This document shows, in pieces, positions 49,668 to 59,610 of a stretch of DNA of 64,000 bases (positions are counted from its first letter, which is position 1; each line of letters opens with the position of its first letter). The stretch lies in assembly GCA_019163375.1 (NCBI GenBank), contig JAFLKK010000009.1, forward strand, positions 124,001 to 188,000, written 5' to 3'. The notes beneath the pieces were generated by a model. That model was not told the DNA's origin. It was given only the letters and a program-made list of their open reading frames with translations, and did no database searches. A program made the translations under genes and the position numbers. This stretch comes from Paludibacter sp. (GTDB taxonomy: Bacteria > Bacteroidota > Bacteroidia > Bacteroidales > Paludibacteraceae).

Positions 49668-51851
49668 TTAATTTATTGCAATAAAATTTCTTTTTAGTTT
49701 TATATCTTCGGAGGAGTTGCCAACCTGAATTTCCATTTCACCCTGTGGCATAACGAACTTCGATAATTCGTTGTTCCACAGCTTTAAATCTTCTGCCCAA
49801 AGAGTCATTTTTATTGTTTTTTTCTCGCCTTTTGCTATAGCCATCCGACAAAATCCTTTTAGTCGTTTAGTAGCTGTGTCGCCGGGGAATTTTACATACA
49901 ACTGCACCACTTCTTCGCCATCGCGCTGACCCTTGTTTTCAATATCAACCGATACTTCCTGCTTTCTGTTTGACTTTGAAGTTGAATTTACTACTTGCAA
50001 ATTGCTGTATTCGAAGGTTGTATAACTCAGTCCAAACCCAAATGGGTAGAGCGGTTTTTCCTTACTATACATATAGGTTCGTCCGTGGCGGATATCGTAA
50101 TCGAGCATAGGGGGCAATTGATCCATGCTGCTCACCCAGGTTTGTGTGGTGCGTCCGGCCGGATTATAATCGCCAAAAAGCACATCGGCCACCGCGTTGC
50201 CTAGTTCCTGACATGATTGTGTGATATGCAGGATAGCCGGCACATGTTCCTGTGTCCAGTTAATGGCATATGGAAAACTGCTGATAAGCGCAACAACCGT
50301 ATTCGGATTGGCTTTGTACACCAGTTTAATCAAATCTTCCTGTTCTAGGGTGATAGCAGCGCGGTCTACATCTTCGCGTCCTTCGCCGGCAATTACGCTT
50401 TTTCCCCATGGCGATGTTCCCCAATCTGGGCTACAGGTAGGTTCATTTCCCACACATACAATAGCCACATCGGCCCATGCAGCGGCTTTTGTAGCTTCGT
50501 CCATTTTGTTGGTGCGGGCATAGCGCACTTCAATGTTTTGTCCGGCTACGGCATTTTTAATGCCCTGCAAGGCTGATACTTTGTAAGCGGGCGTGCCGCT
50601 GTACCAATCCTCAATCACTTCGTCGGCACGGTTGCCAATTACTGCTATTCGTCTGATCGTTTCTTTGTTGAGTGGTAATGTTTGCTTGTCATTTTTCAGC
50701 AATACCACCGATTTATTGGCAGCCAACCGCACCAACTGTTTTGTTTCGGCTTTCTCCCAGGGGTTTATAGTGTCGGCAATACCTATGTTGGAATACGGAT
50801 TTTTATCCGAACTGTCTAACAAGCCCAGTTTGAGCATAATTCGTAAGTTGCCTTTAATGTTTGGTTCTAGTTCTTTTTCTGTTACAAGGCCTTTTTTGAT
50901 AGCATCGGTCAAAGCCGCTTTATAATCGTCCAGAAAGCGCGTTGTACCGGCATTGATACAGGCCTTGGCTGCATCTTCCAGCTTGTTGAACGTTTTGTGC
51001 GTATTTCTTAATTGCTGAAATGCACCACCGTCGGTAATTATCATACCATCGAATTTCCATTCTTTCATCAAAATGTTCTTCAGTATGGGGTGAATGGTAC
51101 ATGGTATTCCATTGTAAGCATTGTAGGCAGTCATTAAGGCATTAGAACCACCTTTGGTAATGCCCCGCATAAACGGATAGCTGTAATATTCACGAAAAAG
51201 AGCGTCGTCAAAGTTCGACGATGTTTCGGTACGTCCAAACTCGTTGCTGTTGGCCAGAAAATGCTTCATAAGTGACGCTGTGCGCCAGTAATTCTGGTTG
51301 TTACCCTGTAAACCCCGCACCATGGCGGTTACTAATTCTCCTGTTAGGAAAGCATCTTCGCCGTAGCACTCCTCGTTGCGTCCCCAGCGAATATCGCGCC
51401 CCAAATCGGCATTGGGAGCCCATAAGATAAGTCCTGCCTTTTTATATTTCGGATTTTGGAATAGGTAGCGGGCTTCGTGCGACATATTTTCGGCAATTTT
51501 TTGCAGCAATTCAGTATCCCAGGTTTCGCCCAGGCCGTAGCCCTGAGGAAAAACAGTAGTTGGTTGCTTTGGTCCGCGAGATTTTTCATCCCATGCCGGG
51601 CCACCCAGCACCACGCCATGAATAGCTTCCGCGCTACCCGGCCCTTTTACACCCAAACGTGCAATGCCACCGCCACCGAAGGCGCTGATTTTTTCGTCCA
51701 ACGTCATTAATGATACCAGATTTTCTATCCTTTTTTCGGCAGATAGTCGGGTGTTTTGAAACGAATATGCTACAGTTTTTTGTGCACTAGCAATGTTTAA
51801 AAAACATGCTAAGATTAATGTAGAGATAATTGTAGAGGTAATTTTTTTCAT
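49668..51851 (-). CDS. GH3 family beta-glycosidase with Fn3-like domain
   Basis: 727 aa from the ATG at 51851, which opens a signal peptide (MKKITSTIISTLILACFLNI). A longer frame to 51893 adds 14 residues in front of it and is unlikely. GH3 N-terminal domain: LVSLMTLDEKISAFGGGG, LWAPNADLGRDIRWGRNEEC, ASLMKHFLANSNEFGRTETS. The nucleophile Asp274 is in FDGMIITDGGAFQQL. The C-terminal domain has AVIGNRADEVIEDWYSGTPA and an Fn3-like end (GQRDGEEVVQLYVKFPG). Expected: retaining exo-beta-glucosidase or xylosidase. The ITDGGA form of the nucleophile motif differs from SDW/SDY in classical beta-glucosidases, so specificity is open. It is the first gene of the 23-gene series. Confidence 0.92.
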   Translation of the reverse strand: MKKITSTIISTLILACFLNIASAQKTVAYSFQNTRLSAEKRIENLVSLMTLDEKISAFGGGGIARLGVKGPGSAEAIHGVVLGGPAWDEKSRGPKQPTTVFPQGYGLGETWDTELLQKIAENMSHEARYLFQNPKYKKAGLILWAPNADLGRDIRWGRNEECYGEDAFLTGELVTAMVRGLQGNNQNYWRTASLMKHFLANSNEFGRTETSSNFDDALFREYYSYPFMRGITKGGSNALMTAYNAYNGIPCTIHPILKNILMKEWKFDGMIITDGGAFQQLRNTHKTFNKLEDAAKACINAGTTRFLDDYKAALTDAIKKGLVTEKELEPNIKGNLRIMLKLGLLDSSDKNPYSNIGIADTINPWEKAETKQLVRLAANKSVVLLKNDKQTLPLNKETIRRIAVIGNRADEVIEDWYSGTPAYKVSALQGIKNAVAGQNIEVRYARTNKMDEATKAAAWADVAIVCVGNEPTCSPDWGTSPWGKSVIAGEGREDVDRAAITLEQEDLIKLVYKANPNTVVALISSFPYAINWTQEHVPAILHITQSCQELGNAVADVLFGDYNPAGRTTQTWVSSMDQLPPMLDYDIRHGRTYMYSKEKPLYPFGFGLSYTTFEYSNLQVVNSTSKSNRKQEVSVDIENKGQRDGEEVVQLYVKFPGDTATKRLKGFCRMAIAKGEKKTIKMTLWAEDLKLWNNELSKFVMPQGEMEIQVGNSSEDIKLKRNFIAIN

Positions 51852-52288
51852 GGGATGTTCTGTCGTAAATATCAATTTACAAAGAAAACTCATATATAGT
51901 TTGTGTGAGGTAGTGAAATTATGCTATTTAGTATATGTAAACGAAAATCGGTTATCTATCTGAGTCCGTCTCTGTCTCCGTCTAATTATCGAATTATTTA
52001 TTTGTACTATTTTGAGTAATACCAAATTATGCTCAAATAATTAACGGTTCGTTTTGTGTCGGGAATAAGAATACTCTGAATATATAGGATATTACTTTGA
52101 AATAATGTAAGTTGTTTTTATTTACATTAAAAGAACAGCTCAATTTTTATAATCAGATTACAATTAAATAGCTTTTTATTATTTGAAGCCTATAAATTGA
52201 AAGGTGTAATGATTTAAAATATTTACTCTAAATCACTATTAATTAAATTCACTGTCTTATTATTAAATTCATATAAAATGAATATAAC
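51852..52288. other. AT-rich divergent intergenic DNA
   Basis: This stretch lies upstream of the first gene of the minus-strand series and should hold its promoter. I find no TAnnTTTG match on the minus strand here; the nearest are one-base-short variants. A small repeated motif (CCGTCTCTGTCTCCGTCT) is at about 51966-51983. No ORF or RNA gene is visible. Confidence 0.5.
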
Positions 52289-52527
52289 AACCCGTAGTGC
52301 ATTTGGGATAGAAGTAGCTGTGGAGTACTTTCCCCAAAATAACACGTTTATTTCGTACCATCGATTCTTTATATTTTGTCTTTTTGGAATCAAATTTTTC
52401 CAATAAAGTTATTATTATCTTACTTTATTGAAAAAGGCTATAAGCCTTTAGGCTTTATTAGACTAGAAAACAGTGAAAATAAACACAATGTGCTTTACAG
52501 GCATTCTGAGCCAATGCACTACGGGTT
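52289..52527. mobile_element. MITE-like element, copy B (239 bp, 15-bp perfect inverted ends, 5-bp direct repeat)
   Basis: The left end AACCCGTAGTGCATT (52289-52303) and right end AATGCACTACGGGTT (52513-52527) are perfect 15-bp inverted repeats. ATAAC occurs immediately outside both ends (52284-52288 and 52528-52532), which looks like a target-site duplication. Inside are AGTAGCTGT, the palindrome AAGCCTTTAGGCTT and CTTTACAGGCATTCTGAGCC, in the same order and orientation as in the copy at 5522-5757. There is no coding capacity for a transposase. It is best read as a non-autonomous element mobilised in trans. No autonomous parent is present in the window. Confidence 0.75.
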
Positions 52528-52703
52528 ATAACAGTAAATAAATAGTTATTATCACTGCTTATTCCTTTTGTTATTATTTTGCACACATTATCAATTCTAT
52601 ATCCTAGTATTTTTGCGTATAAGTAACGTCTTGTACTAACCACTTCTGATTCTGATAAGATAATATTTAAAGATGTTAGTATTAGTTTTGTAAAAACAAT
52701 AAT

Positions 52704-52970
52704 ATGTTATCATCAAATCAATTTAGCGCTTATAAAATAAAAAATAGTATTGGAAGTGTAATTATTCCTGCCCAGCAAATATTTGTGATGGAATTAGCTA
52801 CAACAAATGGCCTTCAATATATATGAATGCGCGATCTTTGGGTCTTACGTCCAGACACTATTAAGGTTCATGATTTTCAATTTTGGAGTAAGCCTCTCGA
52901 ATTTCGAATTGATGGAACAATTAAATCTTTAGAATGGGTTGATGAATGTAAAACAGAAATAACAAACTAA
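52704..52970 (+). pseudogene. Short reading frame interrupted by one stop codon
   Basis: An ATG at 52704 opens 40 codons (MLSSNQFSAYKIKNSIGSVI ...). A TGA at 52824-52826 interrupts it. The same frame continues at once with an ATG and 47 more codons (MRDLWVLRPDTIKVHDFQFW ... EWVDECKTEITN), ending at TAA 52968-52970. Composition looks protein-like across the stop. I do not recognise the family. It may be a decayed small gene, a fragment of a larger one, or two tiny ORFs. The following 52971-53134 shows nothing recognisable apart from the leader of the next gene. Confidence 0.4.
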
Positions 52971-53134
52971 ATCAAGCAATAATTTTAATAAGTCGACGAT
53001 ATATAATTCGGTTTCGGACTCTACATTTCTTTCTGCATTAAAGGCTAATACTTTCAAATAATTTGAGATCGTTTTAAAGAGGACCTATATAAAGTTCTAA
53101 ATTCTGGATTATTTCAATAACTAACTACAAATAA

Positions 53135-55417
53135 ATGAATACAAAATTTCTTAAACTAATCGTTTTAATTTCTCTTTTGCCGCTTTGTCTTTTTAGTCAG
53201 TCAACTAATACATTTTACATAGATCCAATCAAAGGAGAAGATTCAAACTCTGGAACAACATTACTATCGCCTTTCAAAACGATAGAAAGAGCTAAAGTTG
53301 CTGTTAGAAAGGTAAATGTAAGGATGAAAAATGACATTTATGTTTATCTGCGTCAGGGTGAATACAATTTGAGTACACCTGTTACTTTTCGAACTGTTGA
53401 TGGAGGAATCAATGGTCACCGTATTATTTATAGCGCATACAAGCATGAAAATGTGCTTGTAAGTGGTGGTTTAAAAGTGACCGGATGGAAATTGTTCGAC
53501 AAAACCCGGAATATCTATGCGGCCGCTTTAGCTTCCACTGTCGATTCGCGTCAGTTGTATGTAAATGGACTCAGAGCTATCCGTGCCCGTAGTATTGGCA
53601 ACGAAAAACGCATGATTACTGTTGACAACATTGGCCATTTGACGTCGGATATTTCGATGCTGAAATGGAAGAATCCGTCTTATATTGAATGTGTTTATCG
53701 CGAAATATGGACCAACCCACGATGCGGCATTGCGTCGGTAAAACAACAGAACGATAGCACCGTGCGTCTCATCATGAAGCAACCGGGTTGGATGAATTGT
53801 CGGAACAAAGGAATTACCTCGACCCGAACACCCTGGTATTTTGAAAATGCTTACGAACTGCTTGACGAAGCAGGTGAGTGGTATCTCGATAAATCGGGAG
53901 TCATTGCCGGAACTCCGAATACCCTCTTTTACAAACCACAATTTTGGGAATCAATGACTAACGATGAGTTTGTGGTGCCGCTGGCCGAAAAACTTTTTGT
54001 AATAAAAGGTGAGTCGGCCGAAAAACCGGTAAAAAATCTGTGTTTCGAAGGATTGAAGTTTAGTTATACCACCTGGCTTCGTCCGAACAGCGAACGCGGG
54101 CATTCCGATGCCCAGAACAATGTGTTGCGCGAAAATAAAACCGGCGATGGCGAATCAATGGCCGATGGAGCTGCCTTATCCTTGAAATATGCACACAGTG
54201 TAGATATTCGCGATTGTAGTTTTACACAGTTGGGATGTGCAGGTATAAATATGTACGCCGGCTGTCAGGATAACTGTATTCAACGTTCGTTGTTTTACGA
54301 CCTGTCCGGCACAGGTATCCAAATGGGTGATTATAAGAACTGGAAAGATACGCTAAGCGAAAACTCTTACAACCCTGCAAACCCTGCTTTTGTGCTGAAG
54401 GGAAATAAAGTGCTGGACAATCATATTGAATGTTGCGGTGTGGAATATCGTTCGGCAACCGGTATTGCTGCTGCGTTTCCGGTGGATATGCTGATAAAAG
54501 GCAATACCATTATGAACATGCCTTATTCGGGGATGCACATTGGCTGGGGTTGGACTACTTTTCCGCAAACAGTAATGAAAAACAATGTTATTACGCGGAA
54601 TGATGTGGAAAATGTAATGCTTGAGCTGGCCGATGGTGGGTCTATTTATACCCTTGGTGGAAACACAAAAGATAAATGGAGCTATATTACTGAAAATTAT
54701 ATGAACAGGGTGATGTGGGGACAATGTGTGTATATGGACAATGGCAGTTCATTCTACAAAATAGACAACAATGTGTACAAAGATGGTGATGATTATAACG
54801 TGAAAATAAACTCGGGAAGTCATGATATATCGGCTACAGGCATTTATTCCAATAAAAAGAAAGACTTGGTTGGCAAAACCGGTTGTTATAATTACCACAT
54901 CGATAGTACTCAATTCTTTAGTTCTCAAAATGAAAAAGTGGTAGCTCAGATTCGAAATAATGCGGGATCAAAAAAATACTTCTCTCCGGCTTGGCAAATC
55001 TTTTCCGATTTGAAAATTTACGAGGCCGAAAATGCAGAAATTTCTTGTAAAGCTTATGCCACAGCGGGTATTGGTACCCATGTGTTTGGCTATTCGGGCA
55101 TGGGATTCTTATCAGGTTTCGATAAAAACAGCCTGAGTGCGGCCACTTTTACCATCAATGTGAGCAAGCCCGGAACATATAATCTGAAGTTGAAATATGC
55201 AGCCAGCAATGGTTGGGAGCAAAAACTGGCTCTTGTTGTGAATGGTGCTAAAACAGGGTTGCTTGACTTAAAAAATACCCAAAGCAAAGACAATTGGGCA
55301 GAGTGTTCGGTAGTAGTAAGACTTAAAAAAGGGATCAATACAATTACTTGTAAAATGGAGGAGAAGAATGATCAATTTTTATTCCTCGACAGACTTCTTG
55401 TGACAGCATCCGAATAG
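53135..55417 (+). CDS. Right-handed beta-helix carbohydrate enzyme with C-terminal CBM-like domain
   Basis: 760 aa with a signal peptide MNTKFLKLIVLISLLPLCLFS. N-terminal FYIDPIKGEDSNSGTTLLSP and FKTIERAKVAVRK is the usual start of secreted beta-helix enzymes. The helix repeats include AHSVDIRDCSFTQLGCAGIN, DNCIQRSLFYDLSGTGIQMG, and ATGIAAAFPVDMLIKGNTIM. Residues about 625-760 (IYEAENAEISCKAYATAGIG, then SKPGTYNLKLKYAASNG) form a CBM35/CBM6-like galactose-binding fold. Members with this layout include GH141-type fucosidases and some lyases; I cannot decide. It is the first plus-strand gene, divergent from the long block, and is related in its helix domain to the PDZ-bearing protein encoded at 31368-33800. 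Confidence 0.78.
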   Translation: MNTKFLKLIVLISLLPLCLFSQSTNTFYIDPIKGEDSNSGTTLLSPFKTIERAKVAVRKVNVRMKNDIYVYLRQGEYNLSTPVTFRTVDGGINGHRIIYSAYKHENVLVSGGLKVTGWKLFDKTRNIYAAALASTVDSRQLYVNGLRAIRARSIGNEKRMITVDNIGHLTSDISMLKWKNPSYIECVYREIWTNPRCGIASVKQQNDSTVRLIMKQPGWMNCRNKGITSTRTPWYFENAYELLDEAGEWYLDKSGVIAGTPNTLFYKPQFWESMTNDEFVVPLAEKLFVIKGESAEKPVKNLCFEGLKFSYTTWLRPNSERGHSDAQNNVLRENKTGDGESMADGAALSLKYAHSVDIRDCSFTQLGCAGINMYAGCQDNCIQRSLFYDLSGTGIQMGDYKNWKDTLSENSYNPANPAFVLKGNKVLDNHIECCGVEYRSATGIAAAFPVDMLIKGNTIMNMPYSGMHIGWGWTTFPQTVMKNNVITRNDVENVMLELADGGSIYTLGGNTKDKWSYITENYMNRVMWGQCVYMDNGSSFYKIDNNVYKDGDDYNVKINSGSHDISATGIYSNKKKDLVGKTGCYNYHIDSTQFFSSQNEKVVAQIRNNAGSKKYFSPAWQIFSDLKIYEAENAEISCKAYATAGIGTHVFGYSGMGFLSGFDKNSLSAATFTINVSKPGTYNLKLKYAASNGWEQKLALVVNGAKTGLLDLKNTQSKDNWAECSVVVRLKKGINTITCKMEEKNDQFLFLDRLLVTASE

Positions 55418-55643
55418 AGTCAAATTTGAAATATATTGTATATAAATTAAAGACGTTGTGTAAAAATAATGGTTTTGATTATAATTTAGAATCTTATAAT
55501 CAGGTTTGTGTTGAATATATACTTCAAATATTTGATTTCATACCCCTATTGTTGTTTTTTTTGGCACATCTGCCAATTATTAAAAATCTATTTTTGTTTT
55601 TGAAATCTTTGTATAAATAAAAATATAACTGAAAAACTTTAAA

Positions 55644-57050
55644 ATGATGAAAGGTTTTATAATTACTTCAATGCTTACTGTGTCAGCTACAATTTGTGCT
55701 CAAAAAGCCGAATGGGTTTCCACAACAGCAAAGAATCCATGGGTGACTGAAAAAAGTATTAGTATAAAGAAAAGTAACAGCGTTCATAATCAGGTGGTTG
55801 AAATTTACCCTGATAGAAATCTGCAGGTAATAACCGGTTTTGGAGGATGTTTTAATGAGTTTGGGTGGGAAGCTTTGAAATTACTTCCTGCTGATAAACA
55901 GGAAAAGATATTTGAACAACTTTTTTCGCCTGGAGGTGCCAATTTTCAATACAACCGCTTGCCTATCGGAGCAAGTGATTACTCACTCGATTTCTATTCG
56001 TTCAACGAAACTAAAAACGATTTTGAGATGAAGAATTTCTCTATCGAACGGGATAAAAATTGCCTGATACCCTACATCCGAAAAGCTCAGAAGTATAATA
56101 CAGAGATGCGTTTTTTTGCATCGCCCTGGTGTCCGCCATCGTGGATGAAAGCCAATGATAATTATGCCAGCATTTCCAGCAGGAAATACAATACCTTATT
56201 GCCCGAAATGGAATCGGTAACGGGTACAACAGGTTTCAAAATGCAAAAAGGTGTGCTAAATGCTTATGCCTTGTATTTTTCAAAATTCTTTGATGCTTAC
56301 GACAAAGAAGGTATTCATATCGGCGATTTGCATGTACAAAACGAAGTACTTGCTGAGCAGATTTTTCCCAGCTGTATCTGGCAACCTCAGGATTTAGCCT
56401 TGTTTATCGGCGATTATCTGGCACCACGTTTCGAAAAAGAGAACCGAAACGTCAATATATGGCTCGGGACATTAAATGTGCCTAATTTCAGTTATGTACA
56501 AACTGCTATGAGTTATCCCAAAGCGGCAAAATATATCAAAGGTTGCGGTTTTCAGTGGGATGGTAAAAAGATTATTGCCGATGTACATCAGGCTTATCCG
56601 CAACTACACGTAATGCAAACCGAAAACGAATGTGGCGGTGGTGAAAATAACTGGTCGTCGGCTGAACATACCTGGTCGCTAATCAAACATTACATCAACA
56701 GAGGAGCTGAAGCTTATATTTATTGGAATTTTATACTCGAAACTCCGGGCATAAGCCATTGGGGCTGGGTGCAAAACTCCATGGTCACTATCAATAAAAG
56801 TACCGGTGAGGTGGTTTATACCCCCGAATTTTATGTAATGAAACACCTGAGTCATTATGTAAAACCGGGAGCGTCTTTACTCACTGTTTCGGACAATACT
56901 GATTTGCTGGCATTCAAAAATCCGGATGGAAAAATAATCATTGTACTGGCAAACAGCACGGCTACCGATAAACAGCAAACCCTGAAAGTGGCTGACAAAG
57001 TTCTGTATATAACCGTGAAAGCTAATTCCTTTAATACCATTGTATTGTAA
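55644..57050 (+). CDS. GH30 family beta-glycosidase
   Basis: 468 aa with a signal peptide (about residues 1-19). GH30 motifs: ITGFGGCFNEFGWEALKLLP, NRLPIGASDYSLDFYSFNE, FFASPWCPPSWMKANDNY, acid/base Glu234 in LHVQNEVLAEQ, nucleophile Glu327 in HVMQTENECGGGE, and AEAYIYWNFILETPGISHWG. The C-terminal beta-domain (SLLTVSDNTDLLAFKNPDGK) is complete. The subfamily could be beta-glucosidase, beta-1,6-glucanase or beta-xylosidase/fucosidase; residues alone do not settle it. It ends 17 bp before the GH95 gene. A -7-like TATTTTTG lies at 55589-55596 but lacks a well-spaced TTTG partner. Confidence 0.92.
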   Translation: MMKGFIITSMLTVSATICAQKAEWVSTTAKNPWVTEKSISIKKSNSVHNQVVEIYPDRNLQVITGFGGCFNEFGWEALKLLPADKQEKIFEQLFSPGGANFQYNRLPIGASDYSLDFYSFNETKNDFEMKNFSIERDKNCLIPYIRKAQKYNTEMRFFASPWCPPSWMKANDNYASISSRKYNTLLPEMESVTGTTGFKMQKGVLNAYALYFSKFFDAYDKEGIHIGDLHVQNEVLAEQIFPSCIWQPQDLALFIGDYLAPRFEKENRNVNIWLGTLNVPNFSYVQTAMSYPKAAKYIKGCGFQWDGKKIIADVHQAYPQLHVMQTENECGGGENNWSSAEHTWSLIKHYINRGAEAYIYWNFILETPGISHWGWVQNSMVTINKSTGEVVYTPEFYVMKHLSHYVKPGASLLTVSDNTDLLAFKNPDGKIIIVLANSTATDKQQTLKVADKVLYITVKANSFNTIVL

Positions 57051-57067
57051 AAAGCACCTGATTGAAA

Positions 57068-59560
57068 ATGAATAGAATAAATAAGATAGTACAAATCCTT
57101 TGTTTGGTTACGTTAGTTCCATTTTTCGTCGCAGCAAAGGATAAAAAAAACAGTGAAAATTTGTCGCTGAAATTGTGGTATAATGCTCCTGCGCAATATT
57201 TTATAAATGCATTGCCTGTTGGTAATGGCCGTTTGGCTGCCATGGTGTATGGTCGCCCTGCAGAGGAAACTATCAATCTGAACGAAGAATCATTGTGGTC
57301 GGGAGGTCCTGTAAACAGGAATCCGAATCCGGAAGCTTCCCGCTATCTGGAGCCCGTGCGCAAAGCGTTGGATGAAAAGAACTATGAATTGGCCGACAAG
57401 CTTAGTCGCAACATGCAGGGCTATTTCAGTCAGTCGTATGCGCCCGTTGGTGACCTTGTTATCACGCAAAAACAGTTGGGCGCCGTCAGCAATTATTACC
57501 GCGATTTAGATTTGGAAAAAGCCATTTCCACTTCACGTTTCACAGTAGGGAGCACCACTTTTACCCGCGAATGTTTTGTCTCAGCTCCGGCTCAGGTTAT
57601 TGTATTGCACTTTAGTTCAACAACTCCCAAAGCATTAAACTTTACAGTTTCAACCAAAACTCAGCTGAAAGCCACAATAGCCATTGAAGGTAATGAGTTG
57701 GTAACCAATGGGTTTGCTCCATCACATGCTGATCCCAGCTACATGAATACATCCGACAAACCAATTCAATGGGGCGACGATTGTAAAGGAATGCGTTATC
57801 AATCGCGCATTAAGGCTATACAAAATGATGGAGTTGAAAAACTTACGGGCAATGAAATTCAAATTTCAAATGCTACAAATGTGACATTGGTAGTGTCTAT
57901 TGCTACCAGTTTTAATGGTTTCGATAAATGTCCGGTATCCGATGGAAAAGACGAAGTTGCGTTGGCGAAAGGCTATATTTTAAAGCTCGGAAAAGTAACT
58001 TATGCAGAACTGAAGCAAAAACACATTGTTGATCACCAAAGATATTTCAATAAGGTTAAATTAAAGATTGAGGGAAATAAAGAAGCTTTGAAGTTGCCAA
58101 CTGACGAACGATTGGTTCGTTACAAGACCGACAAATCGGACCATGGTCTTGAAACTTTGTTGTATCAATACGGTCGTTATTTGTTGATTTCAAGTTCTCG
58201 TCCCGGAGGAATAGCTGCCAATTTGCAGGGAAAATGGAATGTAGATTTACGTCCGGCGTGGAGTTGTAACTATACAACAAATATCAACCTGGAAATGAAT
58301 TACTGGGCTGCCGAAAAAACAGGACTTGGCGACATGCATTGGCCAATGATTCAGCAAGTAGTGAATATGTCGAAAACGGGTAGGGATATAGCCAAAAATA
58401 TGTACAATATGCCGGGCTGGGTAGCTGGTCATAATTCCGATATATGGGCTTTGACCAATCCGGTTGGGCATGTTGGAAAAGGTGATCCGCAATGGGCCAA
58501 CTGGTTAATGGCTGCTCCGTGGGTTTCCCAACATTTATGGGAGAAATATGCTTACAGTTGCGACAAAGCTTATCTTCAGAATACGGCTTATCCAGTTATG
58601 AAAGGTGCAGCCGAGTTTTGTCTGGCGTGGTTGGTTGATGATGGAAACGGACATTTAGTGACTTCGCCATCTACATCGCCCGAGAACCGATATTATGGCG
58701 AAGATGGTAAACCGTGGGCTGTGGTTAAAGGCGCAACAATGGATTTGGGACTGATTCGGAATCTGTTCGAAAATACCATTGAAGCTTCCGAAGTCTTAAA
58801 TGCCGATACAGATTTCCGTAATAAAATAAGTGTGGCGCTGGCCAAAATGCTTCCTTATCAAATAGGAAAGGCCGGTAATTTACAGGAATGGATGATGGAT
58901 TATAAAGAAACTGACCCAACTCATCGTCATGTTTCGCATCTGTTTTGCCTTCACCCCGGAAATGATATTTCGGCCAATAAAACACCTGAGCTGTTCAATG
59001 CCTGCAAAAAAACACTTCAGATGCGTGGTGATGGAGGTACAGGCTGGTCGAGGGCATGGAAAGTATCGTGGTGGGCACGGTTGTTGGATGGAAATCATGC
59101 TTACAGGTTATTACAAAACGATTTGGATTTATGTCTGGACCGTGGTTTTTCCGAAACAGGTGGAACATATCCTAACTTACTAAATGCTTGTCCACCATAT
59201 CAGATAGATGGTAACTACGGTGTAGTAGAAGGTATTTCGGAAATGCTGTTGCAGAGTCATTTAAAGGAAATTTATTTGTTACCAGCCTTGCCCGATGCAT
59301 GGGGGAATGGTTCAATATCAGGATTGAAAGCCCGTGGTGGTTATGACTTAGTAACTATGGTTTGGGAAAATGGCAAGCTAAAGAATGCAACTCTAATGAG
59401 CAAAAATAAGGGTGTGTGTAAACTCAGAACACAACAACCTGTTCAAATAAGAGGAATTAACCTGAATACCGTTGAGGAAATGAGTCCTGCCGGTAAAACA
59501 TATCTGAGCACATTTGCCGTAAATGCCGGTGGAAAATATCAGGTAACTTCCATAAACTAA
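57068..59560 (+). CDS. GH95 alpha-L-fucosidase / alpha-L-galactosidase
   Basis: 830 aa from the ATG at 57068; the TTG at 57062 is in frame but unneeded, since MNRINKIVQILCLVTLVPFF starts the signal peptide. GH95 N-terminal domain: LWYNAPAQYFINALPVGNGR, INLNEESLWSGGP. The (alpha/alpha)6 barrel has GIAANLQGKWN, SCNYTTNINLEMNYWAAEKT with the Asn-rich catalytic motif, HNSDIWALTNPVG, TSPSTSPENRYYGEDGKPWA with the likely general-acid Glu, and CPPYQIDGNYGVVEGISEML with the late conserved Asp. It would cleave alpha-1,2-fucose or alpha-L-galactose with inversion. It is 17 bp after the GH30 gene and followed by a hairpin terminator. Confidence 0.95.
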   Translation: MNRINKIVQILCLVTLVPFFVAAKDKKNSENLSLKLWYNAPAQYFINALPVGNGRLAAMVYGRPAEETINLNEESLWSGGPVNRNPNPEASRYLEPVRKALDEKNYELADKLSRNMQGYFSQSYAPVGDLVITQKQLGAVSNYYRDLDLEKAISTSRFTVGSTTFTRECFVSAPAQVIVLHFSSTTPKALNFTVSTKTQLKATIAIEGNELVTNGFAPSHADPSYMNTSDKPIQWGDDCKGMRYQSRIKAIQNDGVEKLTGNEIQISNATNVTLVVSIATSFNGFDKCPVSDGKDEVALAKGYILKLGKVTYAELKQKHIVDHQRYFNKVKLKIEGNKEALKLPTDERLVRYKTDKSDHGLETLLYQYGRYLLISSSRPGGIAANLQGKWNVDLRPAWSCNYTTNINLEMNYWAAEKTGLGDMHWPMIQQVVNMSKTGRDIAKNMYNMPGWVAGHNSDIWALTNPVGHVGKGDPQWANWLMAAPWVSQHLWEKYAYSCDKAYLQNTAYPVMKGAAEFCLAWLVDDGNGHLVTSPSTSPENRYYGEDGKPWAVVKGATMDLGLIRNLFENTIEASEVLNADTDFRNKISVALAKMLPYQIGKAGNLQEWMMDYKETDPTHRHVSHLFCLHPGNDISANKTPELFNACKKTLQMRGDGGTGWSRAWKVSWWARLLDGNHAYRLLQNDLDLCLDRGFSETGGTYPNLLNACPPYQIDGNYGVVEGISEMLLQSHLKEIYLLPALPDAWGNGSISGLKARGGYDLVTMVWENGKLKNATLMSKNKGVCKLRTQQPVQIRGINLNTVEEMSPAGKTYLSTFAVNAGGKYQVTSIN

Positions 59561-59583
59561 TCAATTATCATGTTTAAACGAGA

Positions 59584-59610
59584 AAATACCGGATGAAGCA
59601 TCTGGTATTT
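59584..59610 (+). terminator. Hairpin after the GH95 gene
   Basis: AAATACC(G)GATG at 59584-59595 pairs with CATC(T)GGTATTT at 59599-59610 around an AAG loop, giving a 12-bp stem with one G-U pair. It lies 23 bp after the GH95 stop codon. No U-tract follows, so termination may be partial. Confidence 0.5.

Noticed and set aside
52448-52470. AAGCC-TTTA-GGCTT palindrome read as a terminator
   Set aside because: The same palindrome is an internal part of both MITE-like copies, so it is explained by the repeat rather than by a specific terminator.
55426-55620. 64-aa plus-strand frame between the beta-helix and GH30 genes
   Set aside because: It starts at TTG, is AT-rich and hydrophobic by composition, and has no recognisable motif or start region.
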